Positions 51,580 through 58,734 of a stretch of DNA of 58,734 bases are shown here, one piece after another. Source of the DNA: an uncultured Lachnospiraceae bacterium (lineage in GTDB: Bacteria > Bacillota > Clostridia > Lachnospirales > Lachnospiraceae); contig CAJTVN010000025.1 in the NCBI GenBank assembly GCA_910579685.1, positions 1-58,734 on the forward strand, in the 5' to 3' direction. The position numbers and the translations under genes are program-made. Within the stretch, counting starts at the first letter, position 1; each line of letters opens with the position of its first letter. The notes under the pieces were generated by a model. It did not search any database and was not told the origin of the DNA. It saw nothing but the letters and a program-made list of their open reading frames with translations.

Positions 51580-51760
51580 AAAGGACTGCTAATATTCCTT
51601 ATCCAAAGGCAGCTTCCCCATAAATTTTGATCAGCTGCTTGTAATTCCCAGGCCTTTCGCCTCAACCCCAACCATAGAACATCCTTCATACCAGACGGAG
51701 GGAATAATCCATGGCGACTACGGACCTGCCCAGAGATTCTATATAAAAAGATTGTGAATC
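51580..51760 (-). pseudogene. Possible decayed coding remnant
   Basis: On the minus strand, one frame reads GERPGNYKQLIKIYGEAAFG between stops, and another reads WYEGCSMVGVEAKGLGI, as if a gene had been broken by frameshifts. No family was recognised. A 103-residue frame also exists but has no RBS. It may be a remnant of an older gene or chance. This fills most of the 430-bp gap between GH3 and the XRE gene; the rest shows only A/T-rich sequence. Confidence 0.2.
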
Positions 51761-51905
51761 GTATCATCTCAAACCATATCAGTTTGTTTATGACTATACA
51801 AATTTTACGATACTGCTCACAAAATAAGACATTACCTTCTTTCTATTATTTTACTATAATCTAATCCAGAAGCTTCTAAAAAAATAAATTTCGAGGTGAT
51901 GAGAT

Positions 51906-52829
51906 ATGGAGCAAACTATATTTTGTGAAAATTTAAAAAAATTCCGTTTGACAAAAAATTATACCCAGGAACAGGTGGCCAACAATCTGAATGTAAATGT
52001 ACAGACTGTCTCAAGATGGGAATGCGGGACAACTTTACCGGACGTTTTGACTCTTCCTGTTTTGGCAAGGCTCTATGGAGTAACGGTAGATGATTTTTAC
52101 AAAAAGAGTGCAGTTGCATACAATAACTATGCACAACGTTTGACCGCTGTTTATGAAAAGACACGGAAACCGGAAGATTTTATACATTGTCTTCTGGAGT
52201 ATAAAAAGCTTATGCATGACAGTGTACTTTCCATGGAAGATAAATGGAATTATGCGGCCATTCATCAGTGGATGTTTGAATATTGTAAAAATACGGCGAT
52301 GGAGTGGTATGATACGGTTTTAAATGAAGGCCCCGGTTTTGATAAAAATTCATACTACGCAGCCTGTATCTGCCGTATCTCCTTCCTTTTTGCAGCGGGG
52401 AAAGGGGAGGAAGCTGTACGCCAGCAAAAAGCAAGGGCGGAATCAGATCCGGAGAATTCGAACGAAATGGATTTATTGATCGCATCGTATATTTATGCGG
52501 ATAAAATAGAGGAAGCCTACGAATGTTTTTTAAAAGCCGTAGAAAAGTTCCCGGATGCCTGGGTGTTATATATCCATGGCGGAGAAGCCTGTGTGAAACT
52601 TGAAAAATATGATGAGGCAATCCAGTATTTTGATAAAGCCGGTGCAATGGGAACCCCTTTTTGTGATGAATTATATTGTAAGGCGATGTTATATGAAAAA
52701 ATAGGGAATTACAAGGATGCATACAGGCTGTATCAGGAAATTGCCGAGAAACTCCGTAAAAATGGCTATGATATTCAAGCTGACATGGCTGAAGAAAGTG
52801 CAAAAAGGCTGGATATGAAGAAAGACTAA
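51906..52829 (+). CDS. XRE-family transcription regulator with TPR-like repeats
   Basis: 307 residues. HTH (5-65): KKFRLTKNYTQEQVANNLNVNVQTVSRWECGTTLPD. The remainder is helical with tetratricopeptide-like repeats (ASYIYADKIEEAYECFLKAVEKFPDAWVLY, GEACVKLEKYDEAIQYF, AMLYEKIGNYKDAYRLY). This resembles peptide-responsive regulators such as the RRNPP group, but no peptide pheromone gene is seen. AGGTGATGAG precedes the ATG. Its base composition is more A/T-rich than its neighbours, so it may be horizontally acquired. Confidence 0.88.
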   Translation: MEQTIFCENLKKFRLTKNYTQEQVANNLNVNVQTVSRWECGTTLPDVLTLPVLARLYGVTVDDFYKKSAVAYNNYAQRLTAVYEKTRKPEDFIHCLLEYKKLMHDSVLSMEDKWNYAAIHQWMFEYCKNTAMEWYDTVLNEGPGFDKNSYYAACICRISFLFAAGKGEEAVRQQKARAESDPENSNEMDLLIASYIYADKIEEAYECFLKAVEKFPDAWVLYIHGGEACVKLEKYDEAIQYFDKAGAMGTPFCDELYCKAMLYEKIGNYKDAYRLYQEIAEKLRKNGYDIQADMAEESAKRLDMKKD

Positions 52830-52885
52830 AACATTGGCAAATTCCAATTTATCAAGCCACGCTCCCAACGAAATACCGCCAGCAC

Positions 52886-52935
52886 AAAACCGCTGCTACA
52901 TGGAAACATACACCATGCAACAGCGGTTTTCTTAT
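52886..52935 (+). terminator. Intrinsic terminator after the XRE gene
   Basis: Stem AAAACCGCTG (52886-52895) / CAGCGGTTTT (52921-52930) with an inner stem CATGG/CCATG, then TTTTCTT. It lies 57 bp past the stop. Confidence 0.75.
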
Positions 52936-53153
52936 TTCCGTTTCTTTCTCTGGCTGACATAGCTTTTGAAGAATTCGGATTTTTCAAGGATACGTACAAG
53001 CTGCCGGAACTCCGCATCAGACAGCTTGTTATAATTGATACCCAGCCGTTTGCAGTAAAGCGCAGCCTGTTTTTCAAGAGGGCTTCCCTTGAAATTTGCA
53101 GCATCCTCTAAATCCTGCTTCAATTCTTCGGCAATGGCAGCTGGTAATACCAA
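52932..53153 (-). CDS. Short orphan protein, possible mobile-element fragment
   Basis: 73 residues, no family recognised. Charged, helical and Lys/Arg-rich at the C-terminus (KSYVSQRKKRK). It has GSPLEKQAALYCKRLGINYNKLSDAEFRQLVRILEK, which looks like the C-terminal end of a longer protein. No clear RBS ahead of the first Met, which may be an internal residue. The adjacent 53.2-53.5 kb stretch carries sequence with the look of a conjugative element, so it is probably a fragment. Confidence 0.4.
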   Translation of the reverse strand: MVLPAAIAEELKQDLEDAANFKGSPLEKQAALYCKRLGINYNKLSDAEFRQLVRILEKSEFFKSYVSQRKKRK

Positions 53154-53661
53154 GGGGGAGTTGGGGTCGGCTCTGCGGCTGTATTTCCCTTAAAAACCAC
53201 CCCGAAACGCTGTACAAAACCATTGTCCGCCTATTCCGGCTGTTGCCGCTGAATCTGGCGGTTTTTCTATGAAGGAGGCACTATGCCAAGAATGTCAAAG
53301 TTTCGGATGACAGGCAACGATTTGCGTACTGCCCATTCCATATCCTGCAGAGTTTTGGGATTAGCCGGCTCACTCCATGCGAGAAATTTACGCAACAGAT
53401 TTTTATTGGCATTATTGCTATGTTTTTTTGCATGTCCTCCCGTCACGACATGGGAGAGTTCTCCTCTGTTACATACCTTTATTTCCATGCGCTTTTACCT
53501 CTTATCCTTTCAAATCATGGAATAACTGTTTTCAGTTTCTGTAATGCTTCTAAACCGCATATTTGAAATGCTGCATACGCCATTTTATACGGAATAGAGG
53601 TATGGCTGTCTGCATATATTGTTGTGTTACTTTATGACTCCTGCGCATTGTGCCACGGATA
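53154..53661. other. 508-bp stretch without a confident gene, mobile-element scar
   Basis: It contains, in order, a poorly coding region (53154-53270); a strong AAGGAGG followed by an ATG at 53283 reading MPRMSK and then an unrelated frame; and a small leftward frame (53488-53267, 73 residues). The MPRMSK start with that RBS is familiar to me from short proteins of Clostridia conjugative elements; here the reading changes after about six codons. From 53530 to 53661 nothing is recognised. Confidence 0.35.
53283..53525 (+). pseudogene. Truncated small conjugative-element-type ORF
   Basis: AAGGAGG seven bases ahead, then MPRMSK. Beyond residue ~6 the frame no longer resembles the lysine-rich protein I would expect and becomes an Arg/Leu-rich shadow-like frame. 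This suggests a recombination junction near 53300. The leftward frame (53488-53267) ends across the same point, compatible with a second truncated gene. Recognition is from memory. Confidence 0.25.
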
Positions 53662-54012
53662 TTATTTTTTCGTCTTTCTATCCGGCAGGGAACGGACCGG
53701 AATTTCCTTGAGAAGAGCCGCCTTTCCTACATTACCCTGCACCTTGATCTTTCCTGTCAGAAACGCTTTGACCACATCCAGCTTTCCTGCGGCGATATCC
53801 TGAAGGACAGCGGCCTTTGTGGTGACAAGAGCGTCGCGGTCGTAATACTCATAAGGCTGTACCATAACCTTTCCCTCCGCAACCTCCAAATAAAAGGCGC
53901 CCGCCGCTTCACCCTCCACATTAAACTGAATTGCCAGGTGTTCCTTCACTTTGGATGCATCTGCATCTGCATAAGCCTCCCGTACCTGTTTTACCAACTC
54001 TTCATAAGTCAT
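53662..54012 (-). CDS. SCP2 sterol-transfer-type small lipid-binding protein
   Basis: 116 residues; GGGAGG nine bases ahead. The pattern AIQFNVEGEAAGAFYLEVAEGKVMVQPYEYYDRDALVTTKAAVLQDIAAGKLDVVKAFLTGKIKVQGNVGKAALL is typical of SCP2-like domains: a beta-sheet with a long C-terminal helix. In bacteria these bind lipids or acyl-CoA-like ligands, often without a known role. It stands alone with no obvious operon partner. Cytosolic. Confidence 0.85.
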   Translation of the reverse strand: MTYEELVKQVREAYADADASKVKEHLAIQFNVEGEAAGAFYLEVAEGKVMVQPYEYYDRDALVTTKAAVLQDIAAGKLDVVKAFLTGKIKVQGNVGKAALLKEIPVRSLPDRKTKK

Positions 54013-54348
54013 TTTCCATTCCTCCCTTATGCGAATCCTTGTTTATACTCCTGCTTTTATAGTATAGCACGGAGACGAAATTTTTAACAGCCTTTCCACC
54101 TATTCCCCGTAAATGTTCAAAGCACATTTACATACAGCCCGCTTACCTGTTATCAGATTGATATAATTCGATAAGGAGTAGGCAAATATGAAGCATAAAG
54201 ACCATTATAAGGAGTCAGAGCCTGCCCTGGTCTCAGAAACTATTTGCTGCATTAGATGAATGTCCGTAACCCAGATTATACATGATACTTCTACCCTTGA
54301 CAATGCTTTCCTCTTCATCCGCTGATGCTTCTCGATTACCTGTCCGCA
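54013..54348. other. Intergenic gap with one mini-ORF
   Basis: 336 bp between SCP2 and the GH2 gene. It holds a 23-codon ORF on the plus strand (54188-54259) with an AAGGAG site nine bases ahead, ending CCIR. This may be a gene start left after a deletion. No terminator for the GH2 gene was recognised. Confidence 0.3.
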
Positions 54349-56919
54349 CTATTTTATGTCTTTCTCACAGACCGCAATGCTTATCCCGGCAGCCTCCAGA
54401 CCCTCTGCCTTCACCGCAAGGGTCACCTCTCCCGCCTCATAGCCGGAACGGATCACCGCAAGGGCACGCCCGTGCCAGGTAGTAAAGCTTCCCGTGGTAT
54501 AGTTCTCCTGCGTGACGGGGTTTGCGGATCCAAATCCCAAAAGCAGCCCCGGCCCTTCAGTCTCGGCCTTAAGGAGAACGGCGGCATCCGGCACCAGATT
54601 CCCTTCGCAGTCCACAATCTCCACGGAAACATAGGCAAGACTATGTCCGTCCGCCGCAAGGCTGCGGCCCGCCGTATCCTTCCCTGCACTATGCCCGCTA
54701 TCCTCTGCGGGGAGCTCCGCCCTCAGCCGGATTGCGGCAGGCTCGCCCACGGTCTTTAAGGAAGCCCTTGAGATCTCCTTATCTCCCCTAAGGCTCACCG
54801 CCTCTAAAAGTCCCGGCTCGTAGGTAATGTCAAAGGAAGCCGTATACCGGTTTTCCTTTCCGGCTGCCGCCCTTCCCAGGCTCGTTCCGTTAAGGAAAAG
54901 CTCCACCTCGTCCGCCGCAGAATATACCGCCACACGGATTCTCTGTCCCTCTTTTCCCTTCCAGCTCCAATTCCGGAAAACCTGAGGCCATCCCCACTTG
55001 CTGATCACCTCGGTCTTTCCGAAGTTTGCGGGATCCGCCGCAAAAAGCCCTGTCTCATCACTGCCCCACACAATGCGGCGGTAAATGCCCTGTGGCGTGA
55101 GCTGTCCGCTGATATCAAGATCGGCGTCGTTTGCCAGCCGCCATGGATACTGCGAGGTATGAGAACCGATGGCCCATGGATCCATCTTTGCCTCGGGACT
55201 GTCCGGCTCCACAAACATGGACTTTCCAATCCCCGCCTCTCCAATATAGTCAAAGGATGTCCATGTACAGTCGCCAATCACATAGGGGAGTCTCTCCACA
55301 TAATCCCATACCCGGTCGATCTCCATGGGAAAGCTTTCCGTGCCCAGAATCACCCTCTCGGGGAACAGCTTCCCGGCGATCTCATAATGATCTTCCATAT
55401 AGTTATAGCCCACCACATCCAAAAAGCTGCAAAAGGGCTCCGAGCGTTCCTCTATAAAGGTGTCTGCCACGGGAGCCGGCGCATTCTGCTCCATACCGGT
55501 CGCACTCTCGGAATTTTCTCTCGCCTTGCGGAAATTGTCCGCCGCCGTCCTGTCATCAAGGCCGCTCCAATAGGAACACAGACCGTTGGAGACCAGACGG
55601 GTGGGATCCAGGCTTCTCACAAAGGAAGCAAGCTCCATGGCAATCCTGTATCCGTCGTTCATGCCGCCCCGCTCCGGGATCTCGTTGCCCGTGGACCAGA
55701 TCAGAATCGAGGGATGGCTCCGGTCCCTTAAGATAAACGCACTCATATCCTCCTTCCATTCCCTGTGGAAAAACTGGCTGTAATCCCCGGGCTGCTTCGC
55801 CACGCCCCAGGCGTCAAAGGCCTCGTCAAAGACATACATCCCCAGACGGTCGCAAGCCTCAAGCAGTACGGCAGAGGGCGGATTGTGGGCCGTCCGCACC
55901 ATGTTAAAACCGTTCTCTTTGAGCAGCTTTATCTTGCGGTACTCGCTGTCATAGAGGGAAACCGCCCCAAGGATTCCATTGTCATGATGAATACAGCCGC
56001 CCCTGAGCTTCACGGTTTTTCCATTGACCTGCAAGCCATGGGTGGAATCGGCGCTGAGTGTGCGGATTCCAAAAAGCGCACCGGCACTGTCTGTCATGGG
56101 CGTATCTTCCACAGGGGAAAGACCGCAGCCAAACTCTCCAAGATCCGTCACGGTAACTGACATCTGATAAAGATTGGGGTTCTCAGCATCCCAGAGCTTT
56201 GGCTTCTTCACCGTCATGGGCAGCACAGCCACGGCGCTGCCTGTGCCGTTCACCTGTATGGAGACGCAGCGCACCGTCACCGCCTGCGTTTCGCCGTCCG
56301 GAATCAGGGACGCTTCCACTCTCACCAGATGGTCGGCGGGCGTATCGTTGCAGACCGTCACCTCAGAGCAGACAAACGCTTCCTCAGGCTCTCCTTCTCT
56401 CCATTCCACTCTCTTGGTATAGGCGAAAATTCCGTCGTTCCCGATTCGGATTTTCGGCATATGCACAAGCTCCACCGAGCGGAAAATACCGGCTCCCGTA
56501 TACCAGCGGGAGTTCGGCTGCATACTGGGATTTACGGATACCACGATCCGGTTCTTTTCCCCCCAGTAAATGCGGGAAGTGATATCCGCCCAAAAAGGCG
56601 TATATCCATAGTGATGCTGTTTCACCTGATAACCGTTCACCTCCAGGGACGCATTCATCATGACCCCGTCAAAATGCAGGAAGACCTTTTCCCCTCTCCA
56701 CTCTTTGGGAATTTCCAGCGCTTTGGAATAGTAAGCCACCTTGCCGTCATAGTAGCCCATGGCCTGCGCCGCAGGCGCCTTCTCGCTTACCCCATCCTCC
56801 AGCATATAGTCGTGGGGAAGATCCACACATCTTGCCCCTTCTTTTCCGGAAAGCTCATCCCCCAGCATAAAAGCGTTGTGCTGGAACCGCCATCCCCGGT
56901 CAATGTTTATGGTTCTCAT
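54349..56919 (-). CDS. Glycoside hydrolase family 2 (beta-galactosidase/glucuronidase type)
   Basis: 856 residues. N-terminal sugar-binding jelly roll (~1-180), immunoglobulin-like domain (~185-290), TIM barrel (~295-590), and C-terminal Ig-like domains (DUF4982-like ~620-690 and a further one ~720-850). Acid/base Glu413 is in STGNEIP and nucleophile Glu528 in LGTESFPM; FNMVRTAHNPPS and WTSFDYIGEAG are further signatures. No signal peptide, so it acts inside the cell on imported glycosides. It is divergent from an AraC regulator, with overlapping promoters. Exact substrate unknown. Confidence 0.95.
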   Translation of the reverse strand: MRTINIDRGWRFQHNAFMLGDELSGKEGARCVDLPHDYMLEDGVSEKAPAAQAMGYYDGKVAYYSKALEIPKEWRGEKVFLHFDGVMMNASLEVNGYQVKQHHYGYTPFWADITSRIYWGEKNRIVVSVNPSMQPNSRWYTGAGIFRSVELVHMPKIRIGNDGIFAYTKRVEWREGEPEEAFVCSEVTVCNDTPADHLVRVEASLIPDGETQAVTVRCVSIQVNGTGSAVAVLPMTVKKPKLWDAENPNLYQMSVTVTDLGEFGCGLSPVEDTPMTDSAGALFGIRTLSADSTHGLQVNGKTVKLRGGCIHHDNGILGAVSLYDSEYRKIKLLKENGFNMVRTAHNPPSAVLLEACDRLGMYVFDEAFDAWGVAKQPGDYSQFFHREWKEDMSAFILRDRSHPSILIWSTGNEIPERGGMNDGYRIAMELASFVRSLDPTRLVSNGLCSYWSGLDDRTAADNFRKARENSESATGMEQNAPAPVADTFIEERSEPFCSFLDVVGYNYMEDHYEIAGKLFPERVILGTESFPMEIDRVWDYVERLPYVIGDCTWTSFDYIGEAGIGKSMFVEPDSPEAKMDPWAIGSHTSQYPWRLANDADLDISGQLTPQGIYRRIVWGSDETGLFAADPANFGKTEVISKWGWPQVFRNWSWKGKEGQRIRVAVYSAADEVELFLNGTSLGRAAAGKENRYTASFDITYEPGLLEAVSLRGDKEISRASLKTVGEPAAIRLRAELPAEDSGHSAGKDTAGRSLAADGHSLAYVSVEIVDCEGNLVPDAAVLLKAETEGPGLLLGFGSANPVTQENYTTGSFTTWHGRALAVIRSGYEAGEVTLAVKAEGLEAAGISIAVCEKDIK

Positions 56920-56972
56920 AATCTCCGTCCTTTCCTTTAAAAGTTTTTGCAGGGTTTCTCGTTCTTATTTCC

Positions 56973-57001
56973 ATCATATTTTTCCAGGAAAGGAATGACA
57001 A
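56973..57001 (-). promoter_or_regulatory. GH2 gene promoter
   Basis: Minus strand TTGTCA (57001-56996), 17-base spacer, TATGAT (56978-56973). Its -35 overlaps the divergent AraC-gene -35. Confidence 0.6.
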
Positions 57002-57023
57002 GAACTAAAAATAAGGATATACT
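56995..57023 (+). promoter_or_regulatory. AraC-gene promoter
   Basis: ATGACA (56995-57000), 17-base spacer, TATACT (57018-57023). The two divergent -35 boxes share five bases, so RNA polymerase cannot occupy both promoters together. Confidence 0.6.
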
Positions 57024-57077
57024 GAAAAAGGATGACCAAATGCACGATAAACACAGAATACAAAAGGAAGCACATAA

Positions 57078-58046
57078 ATGTCAGGAAACGATTCGGAAGC
57101 CTTAATACATTACACGGAAAGCCGCATGATGGAGGGTGATTTTGCCACGCTCCTTTGCAGGTACGGAAAAGACGGCCATATGCACAGCATAAGCCGCACA
57201 GAAGAACGAACACAGCACTATGACCTGCCCTGTCAGGGAAAATATCACAGGCATCAGTTTATCGAGATCTTTTATGTCATGGAGGGAAGCTTTGAACAGA
57301 TCCTTCTGGGGGAGAAGCGCTGTTTTTTTAAGGGAGAGGTGGTCATCACAGACCAGAACTGCGAACATGCGGATTATCTGGAAGAGGTGGACGCCACCGT
57401 CCTGTTTCTCTGGCTGAAGCCCTCCTTTCTGGACGAAATCCTCAAAAGCTACGAGGAGCGGGACGATCTGCACCGCTTCCTGTTCCATGCCCTGGAAAAA
57501 CAGAAACGGGAGCAGAGCTTTCTGGAACTGAAATCGGAGACGGATGAGGGGGAAATCCGTGAGATTCTGGAACGCCTGACAAAGGAAGACCACGTACGTC
57601 TGCCGGGGGCAAAGGAAATTATCCGGGGGTATCTGATCCGCCTCTTCCACCTCCTGTGCACCTCTTTCTGCCTGCAGCTGCACAGCTCCGACCAGGAGAG
57701 CAAGGAACGCGTCCTTCTCTACGAACTGGAACGGTATATCCGTCTGCACGCTGCGGACGTGACCGCATCAGGGCTCGAGAAGGTTTTTCATTACCACCGG
57801 AACTACTATAATCTTCTGCTGAGGAAGTATAAGGGAAAAAGCTTTCGCAAATACGTTCAGGAGATTCGTATGGAACAGGCCAGAGCCCTGCTTCTTGCCA
57901 CGAAGCTCCCTCTAAAGCAGGTTGCGCTGCAGGCCGGCTATGAGAATACCGGATTTTTTTACCGGCTCTTTCAGCGGATGAACGGGGTTTCACCGACTGA
58001 ATATCGGAGAGGAAAGAGGGCGGGGCAGGAGGATTCCGGTCAATAG
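57078..58046 (+). CDS. AraC-family transcription regulator
   Basis: 322 residues; AAGGAAGC ahead of the ATG. N-terminal cupin-like sensor (~40-130: YHRHQFIEIFYVMEGSFEQILLGEKRCFFKGEVVITDQNCEHA) and a C-terminal pair of HTH motifs (~215-312: ADVTASGLEKVFHYHRNYYNLLLRKYKGKSFRKYVQEIRMEQARALLLATKLPLKQVALQAGYENTGFFYRLFQRMNGVSPTEYRRG). It probably senses a sugar and activates the divergent GH2 gene. Divergent promoters overlap at the -35 boxes. Confidence 0.95.
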   Translation: MSGNDSEALIHYTESRMMEGDFATLLCRYGKDGHMHSISRTEERTQHYDLPCQGKYHRHQFIEIFYVMEGSFEQILLGEKRCFFKGEVVITDQNCEHADYLEEVDATVLFLWLKPSFLDEILKSYEERDDLHRFLFHALEKQKREQSFLELKSETDEGEIREILERLTKEDHVRLPGAKEIIRGYLIRLFHLLCTSFCLQLHSSDQESKERVLLYELERYIRLHAADVTASGLEKVFHYHRNYYNLLLRKYKGKSFRKYVQEIRMEQARALLLATKLPLKQVALQAGYENTGFFYRLFQRMNGVSPTEYRRGKRAGQEDSGQ

Positions 58047-58122
58047 TCAAATATTCTTTCTCCTACCCGAAAGGTCTGTGTCAGCTTTTCATCTTTGTGC
58101 GGTTTGCGGATTTCCACCAGAT

Positions 58123-58329
58123 TCAAAACCGTATAGCCATGTCTGCATACTCCGCAGCGATTTTCTCCGCAACATTCATCAGAACCGTACCGATACCCAG
58201 CCTCCGATATTTCTCTAAAACTCCAAAATCCATTATTTCCGGATAACCTCTCCCCCCGAACGCTCCCCATGCGCTGTCAGGATAAACATTTATATGCCCT
58301 GCCGGCCTGTGATCATATTCACAGAAAAT
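58123..58329 (-). pseudogene. GNAT acetyltransferase remnant
   Basis: On the minus strand one frame reads EYDHRPAGHINVYPDS, then GGRGYPEIMDFGVLEKYRRLGIGTVLMNVAE and ends with a stop after the sequence ADMAIRF. This is the central acetyl-CoA-binding block of a GNAT domain (R-R-L-G-I-G-T), but the N-terminal third and the C-terminal half are missing. The frame is open upstream only to a stop near 58336. A 76-residue overlapping frame in a different phase is a shadow. Confidence 0.7.
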
Positions 58330-58343
58330 TTACATTTGAGAGC

Positions 58344-58382
58344 AAAAAAATAGAACCAGGAACCTGTTTTTTAGATTCCTGG
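58344..58382 (-). terminator. Intrinsic terminator of the transposase-like gene
   Basis: Minus strand stem CCAGGAA / TTCCTGG (58356-58362 with 58376-58382) then TTCTATTTTTTT. Confidence 0.8.
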
Positions 58383-58396
58383 CTCATTAGTGCCAT

Positions 58397-58734
58397 TTAC
58401 ATATTCTGGTCTGTTTTCAATTTTCTCACTTCATCAACTGAAAGGCCAACAAATTCCGCAATTTTTTCAAGCGTTATTGTTCCATCTTCCAGCATTTTCT
58501 TTGCAACATTTATCATTCCTTCTTTCAATGTCTGATTCCTCATATCTTCCATAGCTCGGCACATAATCTCGATTCCCTCCTTGCTCTCTTTGAAAAATCT
58601 CACCCTGTCCGCCAGTGTCCCATAGTACATATCCGCTGCGTCTGTGCAGGAGAAGTCATGCATTAACTTCCCGATTGGCGTATCTCCACGGTAAGCGCCA
58701 TTTACATACAGTATGTGCGAACCGTCCTCAAATC
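58397..58734 (-). CDS. PD-(D/E)XK nuclease family transposase (Rpn-like), C-terminal part, runs off the edge
   Basis: 112 codons of the C-terminus lie in the window. The frame is open to the right edge, and the Met at 58663 is internal. Recognisable blocks are DGSHILYVNGAYRGDTPIGKLMHDFSC, DMYYGTLADRVRFFKE and a helical tail with IAEFVGLSVDEVRKL. This is typical of the Rpn/recombination-promoting nuclease family with a PD-(D/E)XK catalytic part, whose active site is outside the window. It is followed by a clear terminator. Possibly mobile. Confidence 0.8.
   Translation of the reverse strand, partial: FEDGSHILYVNGAYRGDTPIGKLMHDFSCTDAADMYYGTLADRVRFFKESKEGIEIMCRAMEDMRNQTLKEGMINVAKKMLEDGTITLEKIAEFVGLSVDEVRKLKTDQNM

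Noticed and set aside
51456..51767. 103-residue minus ORF overlapping the GH3 end
   Set aside because: No RBS, overlaps the GH3 stop and a hairpin, and no recognisable motif.
58040..58270. 76-residue minus ORF at the end of the AraC gene
   Set aside because: The GNAT similarity is in another frame; this frame is its shadow.
1..58734. CRISPR arrays or tRNA genes
   Set aside because: No regularly spaced identical repeats were seen, and no tRNA-like cloverleaf other than the tmRNA was recognised by eye.

Overview
The window looks like a chromosomal segment of a Gram-positive, low-to-mid-GC anaerobe of the Clostridia, most likely family Lachnospiraceae. Supporting signs are the Clostridium-type 5' end of 16S rRNA at the left edge, strong AGGAGG-type ribosome binding sites, a tmRNA with tag AKINTNAEDNLAFAA and no encoded CCA end, a GH25 lysozyme with choline-binding-type repeats, and a domain-permuted GH3 glucosidase. 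The family assignment is inference; no database was searched.

Layout. 1-0.5 kb: 5' end of an rRNA operon leaving the window leftwards, with two tandem promoters. 0.5-10.4 kb: a leftward operon (membrane protein, response regulator, polyprenyl-phosphate-type GT2, FAD oxidoreductase, large GT-C-like membrane protein, histidine kinase, DUF2339 membrane protein, lipoprotein). Three glycosylation-type genes separate the regulator from its probable kinase. 10.4-13.9 kb: secG-rnr-smpB-ssrA, the trans-translation/RNA-quality block. 14-16.7 kb: lysozyme and enolase. 16.9-19.8 kb: two convergent, overlapping GT-C-type membrane proteins. 19.9-23.5 kb: GntR/YtrA-like repressor with an ABC ATPase and permease. 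23.6-25.2 kb: gpmI. 25.4-31.6 kb: leftward operon of a CDF metal transporter, a PIG-V-like mannosyltransferase and two large multi-membrane proteins.

31.6-35.6 kb holds the most striking regulatory locus. A promoter, a 37-codon leader ORF and a perfect intrinsic terminator precede a heterodimeric BmrC/BmrD-like multidrug ABC exporter. A segment inside the leader ORF (31877-31892) is complementary to the terminator's loop and 3' arm (32000-32013), which predicts ribosome-controlled antitermination. 35.6-38.6 kb: DEAD-box helicase behind tandem hairpins, and a GtrB-like glycosyltransferase. 38.7-41.9 kb: gap-pgk-tpiA. 42-48 kb: PHP-type histidinol phosphatase, nifS-iscU-mnmA (Fe-S and tRNA thiolation), a MATE-like flippase and thiamine pyrophosphokinase. 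48-51.5 kb: NAD-dependent epimerase-like protein and permuted GH3 enzyme. 51.5-54.3 kb is accessory-looking: XRE/TPR regulator, small orphan ORFs, fragments with a conjugative-element flavour and an SCP2 protein. 54.3-58 kb: GH2 glycosidase and divergent AraC regulator sharing overlapping -35 boxes. The right edge carries a GNAT acetyltransferase remnant and the end of a PD-(D/E)XK transposase-like gene.

A dispersed hairpin-bearing repeat occurs in front of the lysozyme gene and the histidinol-phosphatase gene, in the same orientation relative to each, with a possible degenerate third copy in front of gpmI. Many genes serve surface glycosylation and carbohydrate metabolism, and the glycolytic lower half (gap, pgk, tpiA, gpmI, eno) is all here but split into three transcription units.
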